DNA of 64,000 nt from Saccharomonospora marina XMU15 (GTDB lineage: Bacteria; Actinomycetota; Actinomycetes; Mycobacteriales; Pseudonocardiaceae): positions 2,384,628 through 2,448,627 of the forward strand of contig NZ_CM001439.1 of the NCBI RefSeq assembly GCF_000244955.1, in the 5' to 3' direction. A program made the position numbers and the translations under genes. The notes beneath the pieces were generated by a model, which saw only the letters and a list, made by a program, of their open reading frames with translations, was not told the origin of the DNA and did not search any database. Positions 45,623 to 54,195 of this stretch are shown in pieces; position 1 is the stretch's first letter; each line of letters opens with the position of its first letter.

Positions 45623-45703
45623 ATGAGGCTGGAAACACCGGAGCTGTCCGCAGCAAGAGCGTGTGTCGAAACCGGCTTTCGCCGCGGCCCGGCAACGCAT
45701 TGA
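45623..45703 (+). CDS. PqqA-like small peptide, degenerate or divergent
   Basis: 26 codons from ATG 45623, with AGGGAGG 5 nt upstream. MRLETPELSAARACVETGF begins like the intact pqqA product at 56565 (MKWETPEYTVVEVCAEATGY): same Met-basic-x-Glu-Thr-Pro-Glu start and same Cys-x-Glu position. The Glu-x3-Tyr pair needed for PQQ is broken: one residue is missing and Tyr is Phe. It lies 90 nt before pqqC, the usual place of pqqA. Likely a decayed or repurposed pqqA copy; it cannot supply PQQ by the known chemistry. Chance similarity in so short an ORF is possible. Confidence 0.5.
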   Translation: MRLETPELSAARACVETGFRRGPATH

Positions 45704-45793
45704 TTTCGCGCTGTGTCCATTCGTGCCTCGAAAGCGGCGTCGGGTGAGGGACCTGGGAATCGGAATCGGTCGAGCCGGCTTGGAGGTGGAGAT

Positions 45794-46489
45794 ATGAACG
45801 CTTGGTCTGCTGAGGAGTTCGAGGCGCGCCTGCGGTCGCTCGGAGAACAGCGGTACCACCATCTGCACCCGTTCAACGAGCGGATGCACACGGGCCTGCT
45901 GACCGAGGAGGAATTCCGGGGCTGGGTGCGCAATCGGTTCTACTACCAGATGAACCTTCCCAAGAAGGACGCGTTCATCCTCACCAAGCTCCCCAGCCGG
46001 GAGGACCGGCGCCGGTGGATTCAGCGCATCATCGATCACGACGGCCGGACAGGCGACGAGGGCGGTATCGAGAAGTGGGTTCGCCTCGGCGAAGCTGTCG
46101 GCCTGACCCGCGAAGAGCTGTTCGACGTCGACACGGTGCTGCCCGGTGTGCGGTTCGCGGTGGACGCCTACGTGGATTTCTGCAGGCAGCGGCCGTGGCT
46201 GGAGGCCGCGGCGTCGGCACTGACCGAACTGTTCGCACCTGACCTGCTCAGCAGGCGGATCGCCGACGTCCAGCACCACTACCCGTGGATTGCCGCCGAA
46301 GGGCTGGAGTACTTCCGTGCGCGGCTCACCCAGCAGCCCAAGGACATCGAGCATCTGCTCGAACTGGTGCTCGACAACGCCAGGACCGCAGAACAGCAGG
46401 ACGCGTGCGTACGGGCGCTGGAGTTCAAGTGCGATGTGCTCTGGAGCCTGCTGGACGCCGTGGAACTCGCCTACAGCAAGAGTTCGTGA
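45794..46489 (+). CDS. pqqC: Pyrroloquinoline-quinone synthase PqqC
   Basis: 231 aa, TenA/PqqC fold. PqqC carries out the final oxidative ring closure of PQQ synthesis with oxygen and no metal. Family landmarks: RYHHLHPFNERMHTG, FRGWVRNRFYYQMNLPKKDA, RRRWIQRIIDHDGRTGDEGG, EKWVRLGEAVGL and DALEFKCDVLWSLLDA-type C-terminus (here RALEFKCDVLWSLL). Active-site His, Tyr, Arg and Lys positions are kept. ATG 45794 with GGAGG upstream. First of pqqC-pqqD-pqqE-pepN-like; its TGA overlaps the pqqD start by one base. Confidence 0.95.
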   Translation: MNAWSAEEFEARLRSLGEQRYHHLHPFNERMHTGLLTEEEFRGWVRNRFYYQMNLPKKDAFILTKLPSREDRRRWIQRIIDHDGRTGDEGGIEKWVRLGEAVGLTREELFDVDTVLPGVRFAVDAYVDFCRQRPWLEAAASALTELFAPDLLSRRIADVQHHYPWIAAEGLEYFRARLTQQPKDIEHLLELVLDNARTAEQQDACVRALEFKCDVLWSLLDAVELAYSKSS

Positions 46490-46761
46490 TGGACGAGTCC
46501 GAATTGACGGCCGTCCCGAAGCTGGCGACCAAGGCGATGCTCAGGCACGACAGTGTCAGAGATGTGGAGTTGCTCCTGCTGCCTGAGAGGGTGGTGCTGT
46601 TGAACAAGTCCGGGGCGGCGATTCTCAGATTGTGCGACGGCAGCCGGACCGTGCGGGAAGTGGTCGCCCAACTCGAGCACGATTTCGAGGCCACCGATCT
46701 CGCCAGCGACGTGGTGACCTTCCTCAAGGATGCCCGTGGACGGGGCTGGGTGGTCACGTGA
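46489..46761 (+). CDS. pqqD: PqqD peptide chaperone
   Basis: 90 aa, full length for PqqD. Winged-helix-like RRE fold: PKLATKAMLRHDSVRDVELL, LPERVVLLNKSGAAILRLCD, SRTVREVVAQLEHDFEATDL and DVVTFLKDARGRGWV. PqqD holds the PqqA precursor and presents it to PqqE. It overlaps pqqC by one base at its start and pqqE at its end (GTGA at 46758-46761), so the three are translated together. Confidence 0.95.
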   Translation: MDESELTAVPKLATKAMLRHDSVRDVELLLLPERVVLLNKSGAAILRLCDGSRTVREVVAQLEHDFEATDLASDVVTFLKDARGRGWVVT

Positions 46762-47879
46762 ACGGTATGCCGCAGCCGTTCGGCCTGCTGGCCGAGGTGA
46801 CGCACCAGTGCCCGCTGCACTGCGTCTATTGTTCGAACCCACTGGCACTGCGCGATCGGCAGGACGAGTTGGTCACCGACGACTGGCTGCGGGTGATCGG
46901 TGAGGCGGCCGCGCTCGGTGTCGTGCAGGTCCACTTCTCCGGCGGCGAACCCCTTGTTCGTGGCGATCTGGAGACGCTGGTCGCGGAGTGCCGTCGCCTC
47001 GGCCTGTACACGAACCTGATCACAAGCGGGCTCGGACTCACGGAGAGCCGTGCGAGATCGCTGGTTTCGGCGGGGCTCAACAGCGCGCAGCTGAGCATCC
47101 AGGGGGAGGCCGCGGAGTCGACGAACCTGGTCGCGGCGAGCAAGCGGTTCGACAAGAAGGAGCAAGCCGCACGCATCATTCGCGAAGCCGGGCTGCCGTT
47201 GAACATGAACGTGGTCCTGCACCGGTTGAACCTTTCCCGGCTGGACGCGATCATCGACGTCTGCGTGGCGTGGGGTGCCGAACGCCTGGAACTGGCGAAC
47301 ACCCAGTACTACGGCTGGGCTCTTCGCAACCGGGATCTGCTGATGCCGAGCAAAGCCCAGCTGGACGAAGCGGTCGGTGTCTACGAACGCCGCAAGGCCG
47401 AGCTGGGGCAGCGCATGGAGCTGCTCTGGATCCTCCCGGACTACTACGAGCCCTATCCCAAGCCGTGCATGGGTGGCTGGGCGCAGACCGCGCTGACCGT
47501 CGCTCCCGACGGGGTGGTCTATCCGTGCCCGGTGGCCGCGGAGATCACGACGATGAACTTCGTCTCGGTACGCGACCACGACCTCGCCTGGATCTGGCAG
47601 AAGTCCGATTCGTTCGAGGCATTCCGGGGAACCGAGTGGATGGCCGACCCGTGCCGCAGCTGCCCGCGCAAGGAGACGGATTTCGGCGGATGCCGTTGCC
47701 AGGCCTTCGCGCTCACCGGTGATCCGGCGCGAACCGATCCTGTTTGCATGCACTCGCCCGACCACCACCTGGTGCGGGACGCCCTGGTTCGCGCGAACCA
47801 GGTCGGTGCCGGAGAAGTCGGCGAAGCAGGCCACGAGCAGCTTGTCTACCGGCGCCCACCCGCGTCGGCGCGGAGGTAG
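46758..47879 (+). CDS. pqqE: Radical SAM enzyme PqqE
   Basis: 373 aa from GTG 46758 (ATG 46767 is an alternative). Radical SAM cluster motif CPLHCVYC at residues 18-25, then FSGGEPLVRGDLETLV, ITSGLGLTESRARSLVSAGL and LNMNVVLHRLN. The C-terminal SPASM region carries auxiliary-cluster cysteines: KPCMGGWAQ, VVYPCPVA, PCRSCPRKETDFGGCRCQAF and DPVCMHSPDHH. PqqE forms the Glu-Tyr carbon-carbon cross-link in PqqA. Complete. Stop at 47879, 3 nt before the aminopeptidase start. Confidence 0.95.
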   Translation: MNGMPQPFGLLAEVTHQCPLHCVYCSNPLALRDRQDELVTDDWLRVIGEAAALGVVQVHFSGGEPLVRGDLETLVAECRRLGLYTNLITSGLGLTESRARSLVSAGLNSAQLSIQGEAAESTNLVAASKRFDKKEQAARIIREAGLPLNMNVVLHRLNLSRLDAIIDVCVAWGAERLELANTQYYGWALRNRDLLMPSKAQLDEAVGVYERRKAELGQRMELLWILPDYYEPYPKPCMGGWAQTALTVAPDGVVYPCPVAAEITTMNFVSVRDHDLAWIWQKSDSFEAFRGTEWMADPCRSCPRKETDFGGCRCQAFALTGDPARTDPVCMHSPDHHLVRDALVRANQVGAGEVGEAGHEQLVYRRPPASARR

Positions 47880-47882
47880 GCG

Positions 47883-50429
47883 ATGGCACTCGAAGCTCGG
47901 GCAACCGTCAGGGCCAACCTCACCCAGGACGAGGCGGCAGCGCGTTCGGCCGAGGTCACCGATGTTCACTACGCGGTGGATCTCGATCTGACCGCGGCCG
48001 AGCGGACGTTCGCCACCAGCACGGTGGTGCGCTTCCAGGCCGGCTCCGGGAACCCGTGCGTCTTCCTCGACTTCGCCGGAGAGGTCGAGTCGGTCGTGTG
48101 CAACGGCCGCGAGATCGGGCGTGAAGCGCACGACGGGACGCGCGTCCGGCTGGACGTGCGTCCCGGCGAGAACACCGTTCGAGTGGCCGGTACCGCGCCC
48201 TACTCGCGAACGGGCGAGGGGCTGCATCGTTTCCAGGACTCGCTCGACGGACAGGTGTACGTGCACACCAAGTTCGAGCCGTTCTCGGCGCACCTGGTGT
48301 TCGCCTGTTTCGACCAGCCTGACCTGAAGGCGACGGTCGATCTGACAGTCACCGTCGACGATCACTGGGTGGTGGTGACCAACACCGACCCCGCAGAGCG
48401 GCTCCCGCTCGCAGGCGGTGGGTGTTCGACATGGCGCTTCGAGCGCACGCCACCGCTGCCGCCGTACCTGGTGGCCGTGGCAGCCGGTCCGTTCCGGCGG
48501 ATGCGGTCGAGCCACAACGGGGTGCCGTTGGCGCTTTACGCGCGGGAGTCTCTGCTCGAAGAACTCACCGATCAGGCGCCGGAGCTGTTCGACGTGATCA
48601 GCCGTGGCCTCGACTTCTACAGTGAGTTGTTCGATATCCCGTACCCGTTCGCCAAGTACGATCACGTATTCGCGCCCGAGTACACATTCGGGGGGATGGA
48701 ACACCCGGGCTGCGTGACGCTCAACGAGCGATTCCTGTTTCGGCACCGGGTCACCGAGGACAAGAAGCGACGCCGAGCCGAACTGCTGATGCACGAGATG
48801 GCGCACATGTGGTTCGGCGACTACGTGACGATGCGCTGGTGGGACGATCTCTGGCTGAACGAGGCGTTCGCGACGATGATGTCGGTTGTCGCGCAGCCCG
48901 AAGTGACCCGTTACGGCGAAGGCTGGACCGGCTTCGCGCACCACTCGCTACCGGTTGCTCGACACGGCGACCGGCTGCCTACCAGCCACGCGATCCGGGT
49001 CGAAACCGCCGACACCGAAGCCGCGCGGTCGAACTTCGGGCCGATCGTGTACAGAAAGGGCGCGGCGGCACTGCGCAACCTCGCTGCGAGCTTGGGTTGG
49101 GATTGCTTCGTCGCGGGGGTGCGCAGCTATCTGCGGGCGCACGCGTGGGGAAACGCCGGCCTCGACGACTTCGTGGCCGCGCTGCGGCGGGTATCGACCG
49201 GCGATGTGGACAGCTGGGTGGACGAATGGCTGCTGCGCCGTGGCAGCAACACGGTGCAGGTGTCTCGACTTCCCGCAGCCGACAGGGCCGTGCAGCTTCC
49301 CGACCCGGATGTTCCACCTCGCCACCTGAAGCTGCGGTTCGCCGGGTTCGACGACCACGACGGCAGGTTGGTGCTGCGGCAACGCGCGCACCTGACACTG
49401 ACTCCGGCCGAGTGCGAGCGTGAACTCACCGTGTTCGGTGGGCGAAGCCCGGACCTCGTGCTTCCCAACGACGATGCGGTGAGCCCAGTCAAGGTCAGGC
49501 TGGATCCGCGGTCCCGACTGACGGCGTTGCGTATCCTGTCCACACTGGATGATCCACGGGCGCGAGCGGTCGTGTGGGGAGCGTTGTGGGACGACGTGCT
49601 CGACGCGCGGCTGCCCGCGCGGAGCTACGCATCGGCCGTTCTGGCACATGGAGTGAAGGAAAGCGACGTCGGTGTGGTGGAGGCGCTCCTGGAGCGCGCC
49701 GTGCAAGCGGTGCGGGTCTACGGGGACCCCTCCAGCCGTTGCCGAATGCTCGCGGACCTCGCACGCCAAGTCCGCGACCAGCTGGTGGGTGCGGCCGCGG
49801 GCGGCGATCGCCAGCTGGTACTTGCCCGCACCCTGGTGGATACCGTCCAGGCCGACGGCCACGACCTGCTGCGCGAGCTGGTGTGCGGGCGCTGCCCGTG
49901 GCCAGGTCTGGAAGTGGATCGCGATCTGCGGTGGCGGGCACTGCTGCGCCTCGCATCGAACGGAGGCGACATTGACGGCCTGCTGGACGTCGCGATGCAG
50001 GCCGATCCGGGCGACAGCGGACGCCGCAACGCCCTGACGGTGCAAGCCTCGCGTCCCGACCCTGCCGCCAAGGAGCAAGCGTGGACGCGGTTGTTCAGCG
50101 ACGGCTTCTCGCTCGTCGAACGCAAGGCCGTCATGGCGGGTATGCGGCAGCCGGTGCAGGAGGCGTTGCTCACGCCCTACGCCGAGCGCTACTTGCAGGC
50201 ACTGCGGAGCATGGCCGGAGCCGAGGAGGCCGAGTTCTGGGTGGCCTTCGCCCGCGAGCTCTACCCCCGTTTCACCACTGCTGAGCAGAGCGTGCTGGCG
50301 GGTACCGACGCCCTGCTGGGGAGCAGGGTGCTGCCGGAGAACGTGCACAGGGTGGTCAGCGAGGAGCGGACCGAACTCATCATCATGCGGGCCGCACGCG
50401 CGTGCGACACGGCCAACCGGAACCGCTGA
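47883..50429 (+). CDS. M1-family aminopeptidase in the PQQ operon
   Basis: 848 aa, PepN-like and full length. Zinc site HEMAH (residues 304-308) with third ligand Glu327 in LWLNEAFA, 18 residues later. The substrate N-terminus motif, normally GAMEN, reads GGMEHPG (about 272-278), a His for Asn change. C-terminal ERAP1-like helical domain. No signal peptide, so cytoplasmic. ATG 47883 lies 3 nt after pqqE with GGAGG overlapping its end, so the two are coupled. The M16 protease PqqF/G, which trims cross-linked PqqA elsewhere, is absent from the window. This enzyme is a candidate to do that job, inferred from position. Confidence 0.88.
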   Translation: MALEARATVRANLTQDEAAARSAEVTDVHYAVDLDLTAAERTFATSTVVRFQAGSGNPCVFLDFAGEVESVVCNGREIGREAHDGTRVRLDVRPGENTVRVAGTAPYSRTGEGLHRFQDSLDGQVYVHTKFEPFSAHLVFACFDQPDLKATVDLTVTVDDHWVVVTNTDPAERLPLAGGGCSTWRFERTPPLPPYLVAVAAGPFRRMRSSHNGVPLALYARESLLEELTDQAPELFDVISRGLDFYSELFDIPYPFAKYDHVFAPEYTFGGMEHPGCVTLNERFLFRHRVTEDKKRRRAELLMHEMAHMWFGDYVTMRWWDDLWLNEAFATMMSVVAQPEVTRYGEGWTGFAHHSLPVARHGDRLPTSHAIRVETADTEAARSNFGPIVYRKGAAALRNLAASLGWDCFVAGVRSYLRAHAWGNAGLDDFVAALRRVSTGDVDSWVDEWLLRRGSNTVQVSRLPAADRAVQLPDPDVPPRHLKLRFAGFDDHDGRLVLRQRAHLTLTPAECERELTVFGGRSPDLVLPNDDAVSPVKVRLDPRSRLTALRILSTLDDPRARAVVWGALWDDVLDARLPARSYASAVLAHGVKESDVGVVEALLERAVQAVRVYGDPSSRCRMLADLARQVRDQLVGAAAGGDRQLVLARTLVDTVQADGHDLLRELVCGRCPWPGLEVDRDLRWRALLRLASNGGDIDGLLDVAMQADPGDSGRRNALTVQASRPDPAAKEQAWTRLFSDGFSLVERKAVMAGMRQPVQEALLTPYAERYLQALRSMAGAEEAEFWVAFARELYPRFTTAEQSVLAGTDALLGSRVLPENVHRVVSEERTELIIMRAARACDTANRNR

Positions 50430-50963
50430 CCGAGGCGTCGGCGGACGCGCGTGGCGGTGGAGCCGGTGCACGTTTGACCCGGCACCGGCGCGAGCCTGTC
50501 TTGGCAGTGCCGGTCAACTTCGGCTCATCCGAGTTCGAGCCGCGCGTCGCGGACCATGGTCGAGCTGCCGCGGTTCGGACAACCTGGTCGCGGCGAGGGG
50601 CGGCGAACCGGCGACCAGCGGTGGCAGCGTGGCGGTGGGCGCGGCCCGAATCCGTGACCAGTAGCCGTTCTCCGTGCCGGATCGGGGTGCGGTCGAGGTT
50701 CGCGCTTTCGCGGCCGCCACAGGCATTGCGACGCCGCCTGGTTTGCGGGAAGGCCCGCAGGTGACGCGGTGCGCACCGTTCATACCCGCACAGCTCACGT
50801 TCGTGTCCAACAGATTGACCCCACACACCGCGGCCCTGCAAGCTCATTGCACACACCGCGAGTCGACGGTGTAACCGGCCACTGTTTTTCCGGCATTCCT
50901 CGCGGGGCCGAGTATTCCGACCACAGGCAACCGTACGACGAAGTCTGGAGTGAGAGGTGAATC
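50430..50963. other. Gene-free interval before the LysR gene
   Basis: 534 nt with no recognisable gene. Probably holds the end of the pqq operon and the promoter of the LysR gene. No clear terminator hairpin seen. Confidence 0.4.
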
Positions 50964-51971
50964 GTGGTTCTACCGTCAAAGATGCCTCAGCTCGCTGACC
51001 TCGATTTGCTGCTGTCCGTGGAAAGCTACGGCAGCGTCGGAAAGGCCGCGCAGGCGCACAGCCTTTCACAGCCGGCAGCCAGTATCCGAATCAGCGCGAT
51101 GGAGCGTCGGCTGGGGCTCAAGCTGCTGGAGCGTTCTCCCACCGGTTCGAAGCTCACCGAGGAAGGAGAAATGCTCGCGAAGTACGCCCGCAACGTGATG
51201 CGGGCAGCACGGGAATTGCTGGAGTTCGGATCGGCGTCGCAATCCGGCGGCGCGAAACGGCTGCGGATCGCGGGCAGCCCGGCGATCTCCGAGCACCTGA
51301 TCCCGGAATGGCTGAACCGGTCCGGGTTCTCCTTCGGCGAGGCCCGCGTCGAGGTGCGGGCAGGCAGCGTAGACGCGCTGCGCAGGCTGATCCGCGAGAG
51401 CCATGTCGATCTGGCGTTCATCGACGGCTGGTGCCAGGCAGGCAGCCAGGTGCGCAAGCAGTTCGGCGACGACATGGCGACCCGCTACATCTGTGACGAC
51501 AAGCTGTCCGTGGTCGTCGGCGCGACGCACCCGTGGGCCAGGAGGCAGACTCCCGTGACGGTGGAGGAACTGGCCTCGGCCGCACTCGTTCTGCGCGAGC
51601 GCGGCTCCGGGATCCGGGAGTTCACCGACGAGCTGCTGAAAACAGCGCCTGCCTCGGGAAGCTACGTCGAACTGCCCTCCAGCGCCGCGATCAAGCAGGC
51701 GGTGGCGACAAGCCAGCGGGTGACGGTGCTGAACATCTCCACCGTGCGACCCGAACTCGCCGAAGGCAGGTTGAAGCTGGTTGCCGTCGACCGGGAAATG
51801 CCGGCCAAGCCGATTTACGCGGCCTGGAGTGCAGGCCGCGGACTCCCGGAATACGCGCGAGAGCTGGTGGAGATCGCCGCGTCGAAAGGCAGCCCGATGC
51901 CCGTCCTGCTTCCTGACCAGAAAACGAAGAGCAGCCTTCTCATGGAGGCGGAAACCACCGTGAAAACTTAG
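50964..51971 (+). CDS. LysR-family regulator
   Basis: 335 aa from GTG 50964 (GAGAGGTG upstream). N-terminal HTH: LADLDLLLSVESYGSVGKAA, SQPAASIRISAMERRLGLKL, LERSPTGSKLTEEGEML. The C-terminal periplasmic-binding-like domain reads LRIAGSPAISEHLIPEWLNR, VDLAFIDGWCQAG and VVVGATHPWARR. Relatives near carbon-fixation enzymes (CbbR type) respond to sugar phosphates. It precedes aldolase by 100 nt on the same strand, so it could be read with the sugar-phosphate genes and regulate them or hps. Confidence 0.88.
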   Translation: MVLPSKMPQLADLDLLLSVESYGSVGKAAQAHSLSQPAASIRISAMERRLGLKLLERSPTGSKLTEEGEMLAKYARNVMRAARELLEFGSASQSGGAKRLRIAGSPAISEHLIPEWLNRSGFSFGEARVEVRAGSVDALRRLIRESHVDLAFIDGWCQAGSQVRKQFGDDMATRYICDDKLSVVVGATHPWARRQTPVTVEELASAALVLRERGSGIREFTDELLKTAPASGSYVELPSSAAIKQAVATSQRVTVLNISTVRPELAEGRLKLVAVDREMPAKPIYAAWSAGRGLPEYARELVEIAASKGSPMPVLLPDQKTKSSLLMEAETTVKT

Positions 51972-52071
51972 TACGACGGTCCGCGTCCGCCGAGCCGACG
52001 ACCCTGTTACCGACCCATTTCGCGAACGTGCCACACCGTTTCGGTGCCAAGCGCAGGAGGATCAACGATCG

Positions 52072-53049
52072 ATGTCAGCTCTGAACAAAATCGCGCGCAC
52101 ACTCGTCTCCGGCAGGCGGGGCATCCTCGCCGCCGATGAGAGCATCGGGACGATGTCGTCCCGGCTGGAGAAGGTTGGGGTGGAGCCGACCGAGGAAAAC
52201 CGCCGAGTCTATCGCGAGTTGATTGTCACCACCCCTGGACTCGCGGAATCGGTGAGCGGTGTCATCCTCGCGGACGAGACATTCCATCAGAAACTGGCCA
52301 ACGGTCGTACGTTCCCGAGGTTCCTCGACGAGCTGGGGATTCTTACCGGCATCAAGGTCGACACCGGCGCCAAGCCGCTGGCGGGCGCCCCGGGCGAGAA
52401 GGTCACCGAGGGCCTCGACGGGTTGCGCGAACGAGTAGCGGGTTACGTGCAAGGCGGAGCGACGTTCGCCAAGTGGCGCGCGGTGATCACGATTGGTGAC
52501 GAGCTGCCGTCTGCCCGTGCGGTGCGCGCGAACGTGCACGCGCTGGCCCGCTATGCCGGTCTGTGCCAGGAAGGCGGGCTGGTGCCCATCGTGGAACCCG
52601 AGGTGCTGATGGACGGCGACCACTCGCTGTCGCGGTGCGAGCGGGTGACGGCTTCCGTGCTGGCGTCGCTGTTCGAGGAACTCGACCTGATGGGGGTTCA
52701 GCTCGACGGTATCGTCCTCAAGCCCAACATGGTGGTTCCCGGCACGGGCAGTTCACAGCGGCCGACGGCGACCGACGTCGCCAAGGCTACAGTGGACACT
52801 CTGCGTGCGACCGTACCGCCGTCGGTACCGGGCATCGCCTTCCTCTCCGGCGGGCAGAGCCCGGAACTGGCGACACAGCACCTTGCCGCGATGCAGCAAC
52901 TCGACCCGTTGCCGTGGGAGCTCACGTACTCGTTCGGTAGGGCGCTCGTCGGTCCTGCGCTCGAGACATGGCGGGGCGAGGCGGGCAGCTGGGCTGCCGC
53001 GCAGCAGGCGCTCTCCGAGCGAGCCGTCGCGAACGCGGCCGCCCGCTGA
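52072..53049 (+). CDS. fba: Class I fructose-bisphosphate aldolase
   Basis: 325 aa, eukaryote-like class I aldolase. It splits or forms fructose 1,6-bisphosphate (and commonly sedoheptulose 1,7-bisphosphate) by a Schiff base. Landmarks: GRRGILAADESIGTMSSRL, IKVDTGAKPLAGAPGEKVTE, FAKWRAVITIGDELPSA, LVPIVEPEVLMDGDHSLSRC, the Schiff-base Lys in GIVLKPNMVVPGT, and AFLSGGQSPELATQHLAAM. The C-terminal Tyr of animal enzymes is missing. ATG 52072. With GlpX and RpiB it can rearrange sugar phosphates to renew ribulose 5-phosphate. Confidence 0.93.
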   Translation: MSALNKIARTLVSGRRGILAADESIGTMSSRLEKVGVEPTEENRRVYRELIVTTPGLAESVSGVILADETFHQKLANGRTFPRFLDELGILTGIKVDTGAKPLAGAPGEKVTEGLDGLRERVAGYVQGGATFAKWRAVITIGDELPSARAVRANVHALARYAGLCQEGGLVPIVEPEVLMDGDHSLSRCERVTASVLASLFEELDLMGVQLDGIVLKPNMVVPGTGSSQRPTATDVAKATVDTLRATVPPSVPGIAFLSGGQSPELATQHLAAMQQLDPLPWELTYSFGRALVGPALETWRGEAGSWAAAQQALSERAVANAAAR

Positions 53050-53055
53050 GTCCCC

Positions 53056-53082
53056 CCGCGCCGGGGGAAGGCCCCGGCGCGG
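53056..53082 (+). terminator. GC-rich hairpin after fba
   Basis: Perfect 11-bp arms CCGCGCCGGGG (53056-53066) and CCCCGGCGCGG (53072-53082), 5-nt loop, no T-run. Seven nt past the fba stop; may attenuate transcription into glpX. Confidence 0.65.
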
Positions 53083-53154
53083 TTGCGGCTGCCGTTACGT
53101 GGCAGGCCCTTCACGCGGTCGGCTGTCGCCGCGAGTTCGAGTGGATTGAGGTTG

Positions 53155-54195
53155 ATGAGAACCACGGATTGGGGCACCGCAGGCAAGGCAGGCGGTGCCC
53201 GCGCGAAGGTAGGCAACGTCGGTTCGTCGGCAGGGACCGGCGGACCCGATCACACTCTCGCTCTCGAACTGGTGCCGGTCACCGAGGCCGCCGCGCTGGC
53301 GGCAGGCAGGTGGGTCGGTCGGGGCGACGAGAACAGCGGCAAGGCGGCCGCCGTCGATGTGATCCACAAGCTGATCCCCTCGGTGTCGATACGCGGTGCG
53401 GTGGTGATCGGTGGGGACGGGCAGCTGTTACGCGACGGCGAGGAGGTCGGCGAAGCGGGCAGCCCGGCCTGCGACGTGGGGATAAGCGCGGGCGACGGTG
53501 CGCTCTCGGTGGCAAGGGACGTGCCGAACGCGCTGGTGGCGATCGCGGTGGCCGAGCGTGGTGCACTGTACGATCCGCCGCCGGCTCACTCGATGGAAAA
53601 GCTGGCCGTCGGGCCCGACTGCGCTGACGTCGTCGACATCGACCGCCCGGTGGCGCAGAACCTGCGAGCCGTTGCCACGGCCAAGGGCGTTGGGGTGCCG
53701 GATGTCGTCGTCGCGGTTCTCAACCGGCCCTGGCATCGGGAGCTGGTGTACCAGATCCGCGATGCAGGCGCCCGGGTCCACCTGGTCGAGGGCGGCGAGG
53801 TAGCGGGCGCGATCGCCGCCGCGCGTCCCGAGAGTCCGGTGGACATGCTGCTGGGCACCGGGGGAGCGGCGGAGGGAGTCGTCGCCGCGGCCGCGCTGTC
53901 CTGCCTGGGCGGGTCGTTGCAGGCCCGGCTGCGCTGCAAAGCCCGCGAGGACGAGGAAACCGGCCACGACTTCGGTGAGGTGCTCCACACCCGCGACCTG
54001 GTGCGCGGGGAGAGCATCTCGTTCTGCGCCACCGCGGTCACCGGTAGCGAGGTGCTGCGCGGGATACAGCACCACGGGGGCCACTCCACCACAGAGTCCA
54101 TTGTGCTGTGTTCGAAACCGCGAATCGTGCGGATCGTCAGGTCGGAGCACCGGCAAGCCGGACGGCGTGAGCGCGGGGAGCATCGATTCGCATGA
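53155..54195 (+). CDS. glpX: Class II fructose-1,6-bisphosphatase (GlpX)
   Basis: 346 aa from ATG 53155. GlpX landmarks: ALELVPVTEAAALAAGRWVG, RGDENSGKAAAVD, VVIGGDGQLLRDGEEVG, CDVGISAGDGALSVARDVPN, DVVVAVLNRPWHRELVYQIR and DMLLGTGGAAEGVVAAAAL. It hydrolyses fructose 1,6-bisphosphate, and many relatives also cleave sedoheptulose 1,7-bisphosphate. Metal-binding Asp and Glu residues are present, though some common motifs differ (IGGDG for IGEGE; SAGDG for DPIDG), so the subgroup is divergent. Overlaps the next gene (ATGA). Confidence 0.9.
   Translation: MRTTDWGTAGKAGGARAKVGNVGSSAGTGGPDHTLALELVPVTEAAALAAGRWVGRGDENSGKAAAVDVIHKLIPSVSIRGAVVIGGDGQLLRDGEEVGEAGSPACDVGISAGDGALSVARDVPNALVAIAVAERGALYDPPPAHSMEKLAVGPDCADVVDIDRPVAQNLRAVATAKGVGVPDVVVAVLNRPWHRELVYQIRDAGARVHLVEGGEVAGAIAAARPESPVDMLLGTGGAAEGVVAAAALSCLGGSLQARLRCKAREDEETGHDFGEVLHTRDLVRGESISFCATAVTGSEVLRGIQHHGGHSTTESIVLCSKPRIVRIVRSEHRQAGRRERGEHRFA

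Noticed and set aside
46425-48944. 839-codon minus-strand frame across pqqD, pqqE and the peptidase
   Set aside because: Antisense shadow of well-supported genes.
50402-50764. 120-codon plus frame after the aminopeptidase
   Set aside because: Starts inside the aminopeptidase gene and has Arg/Ala-rich shadow composition with no family features.
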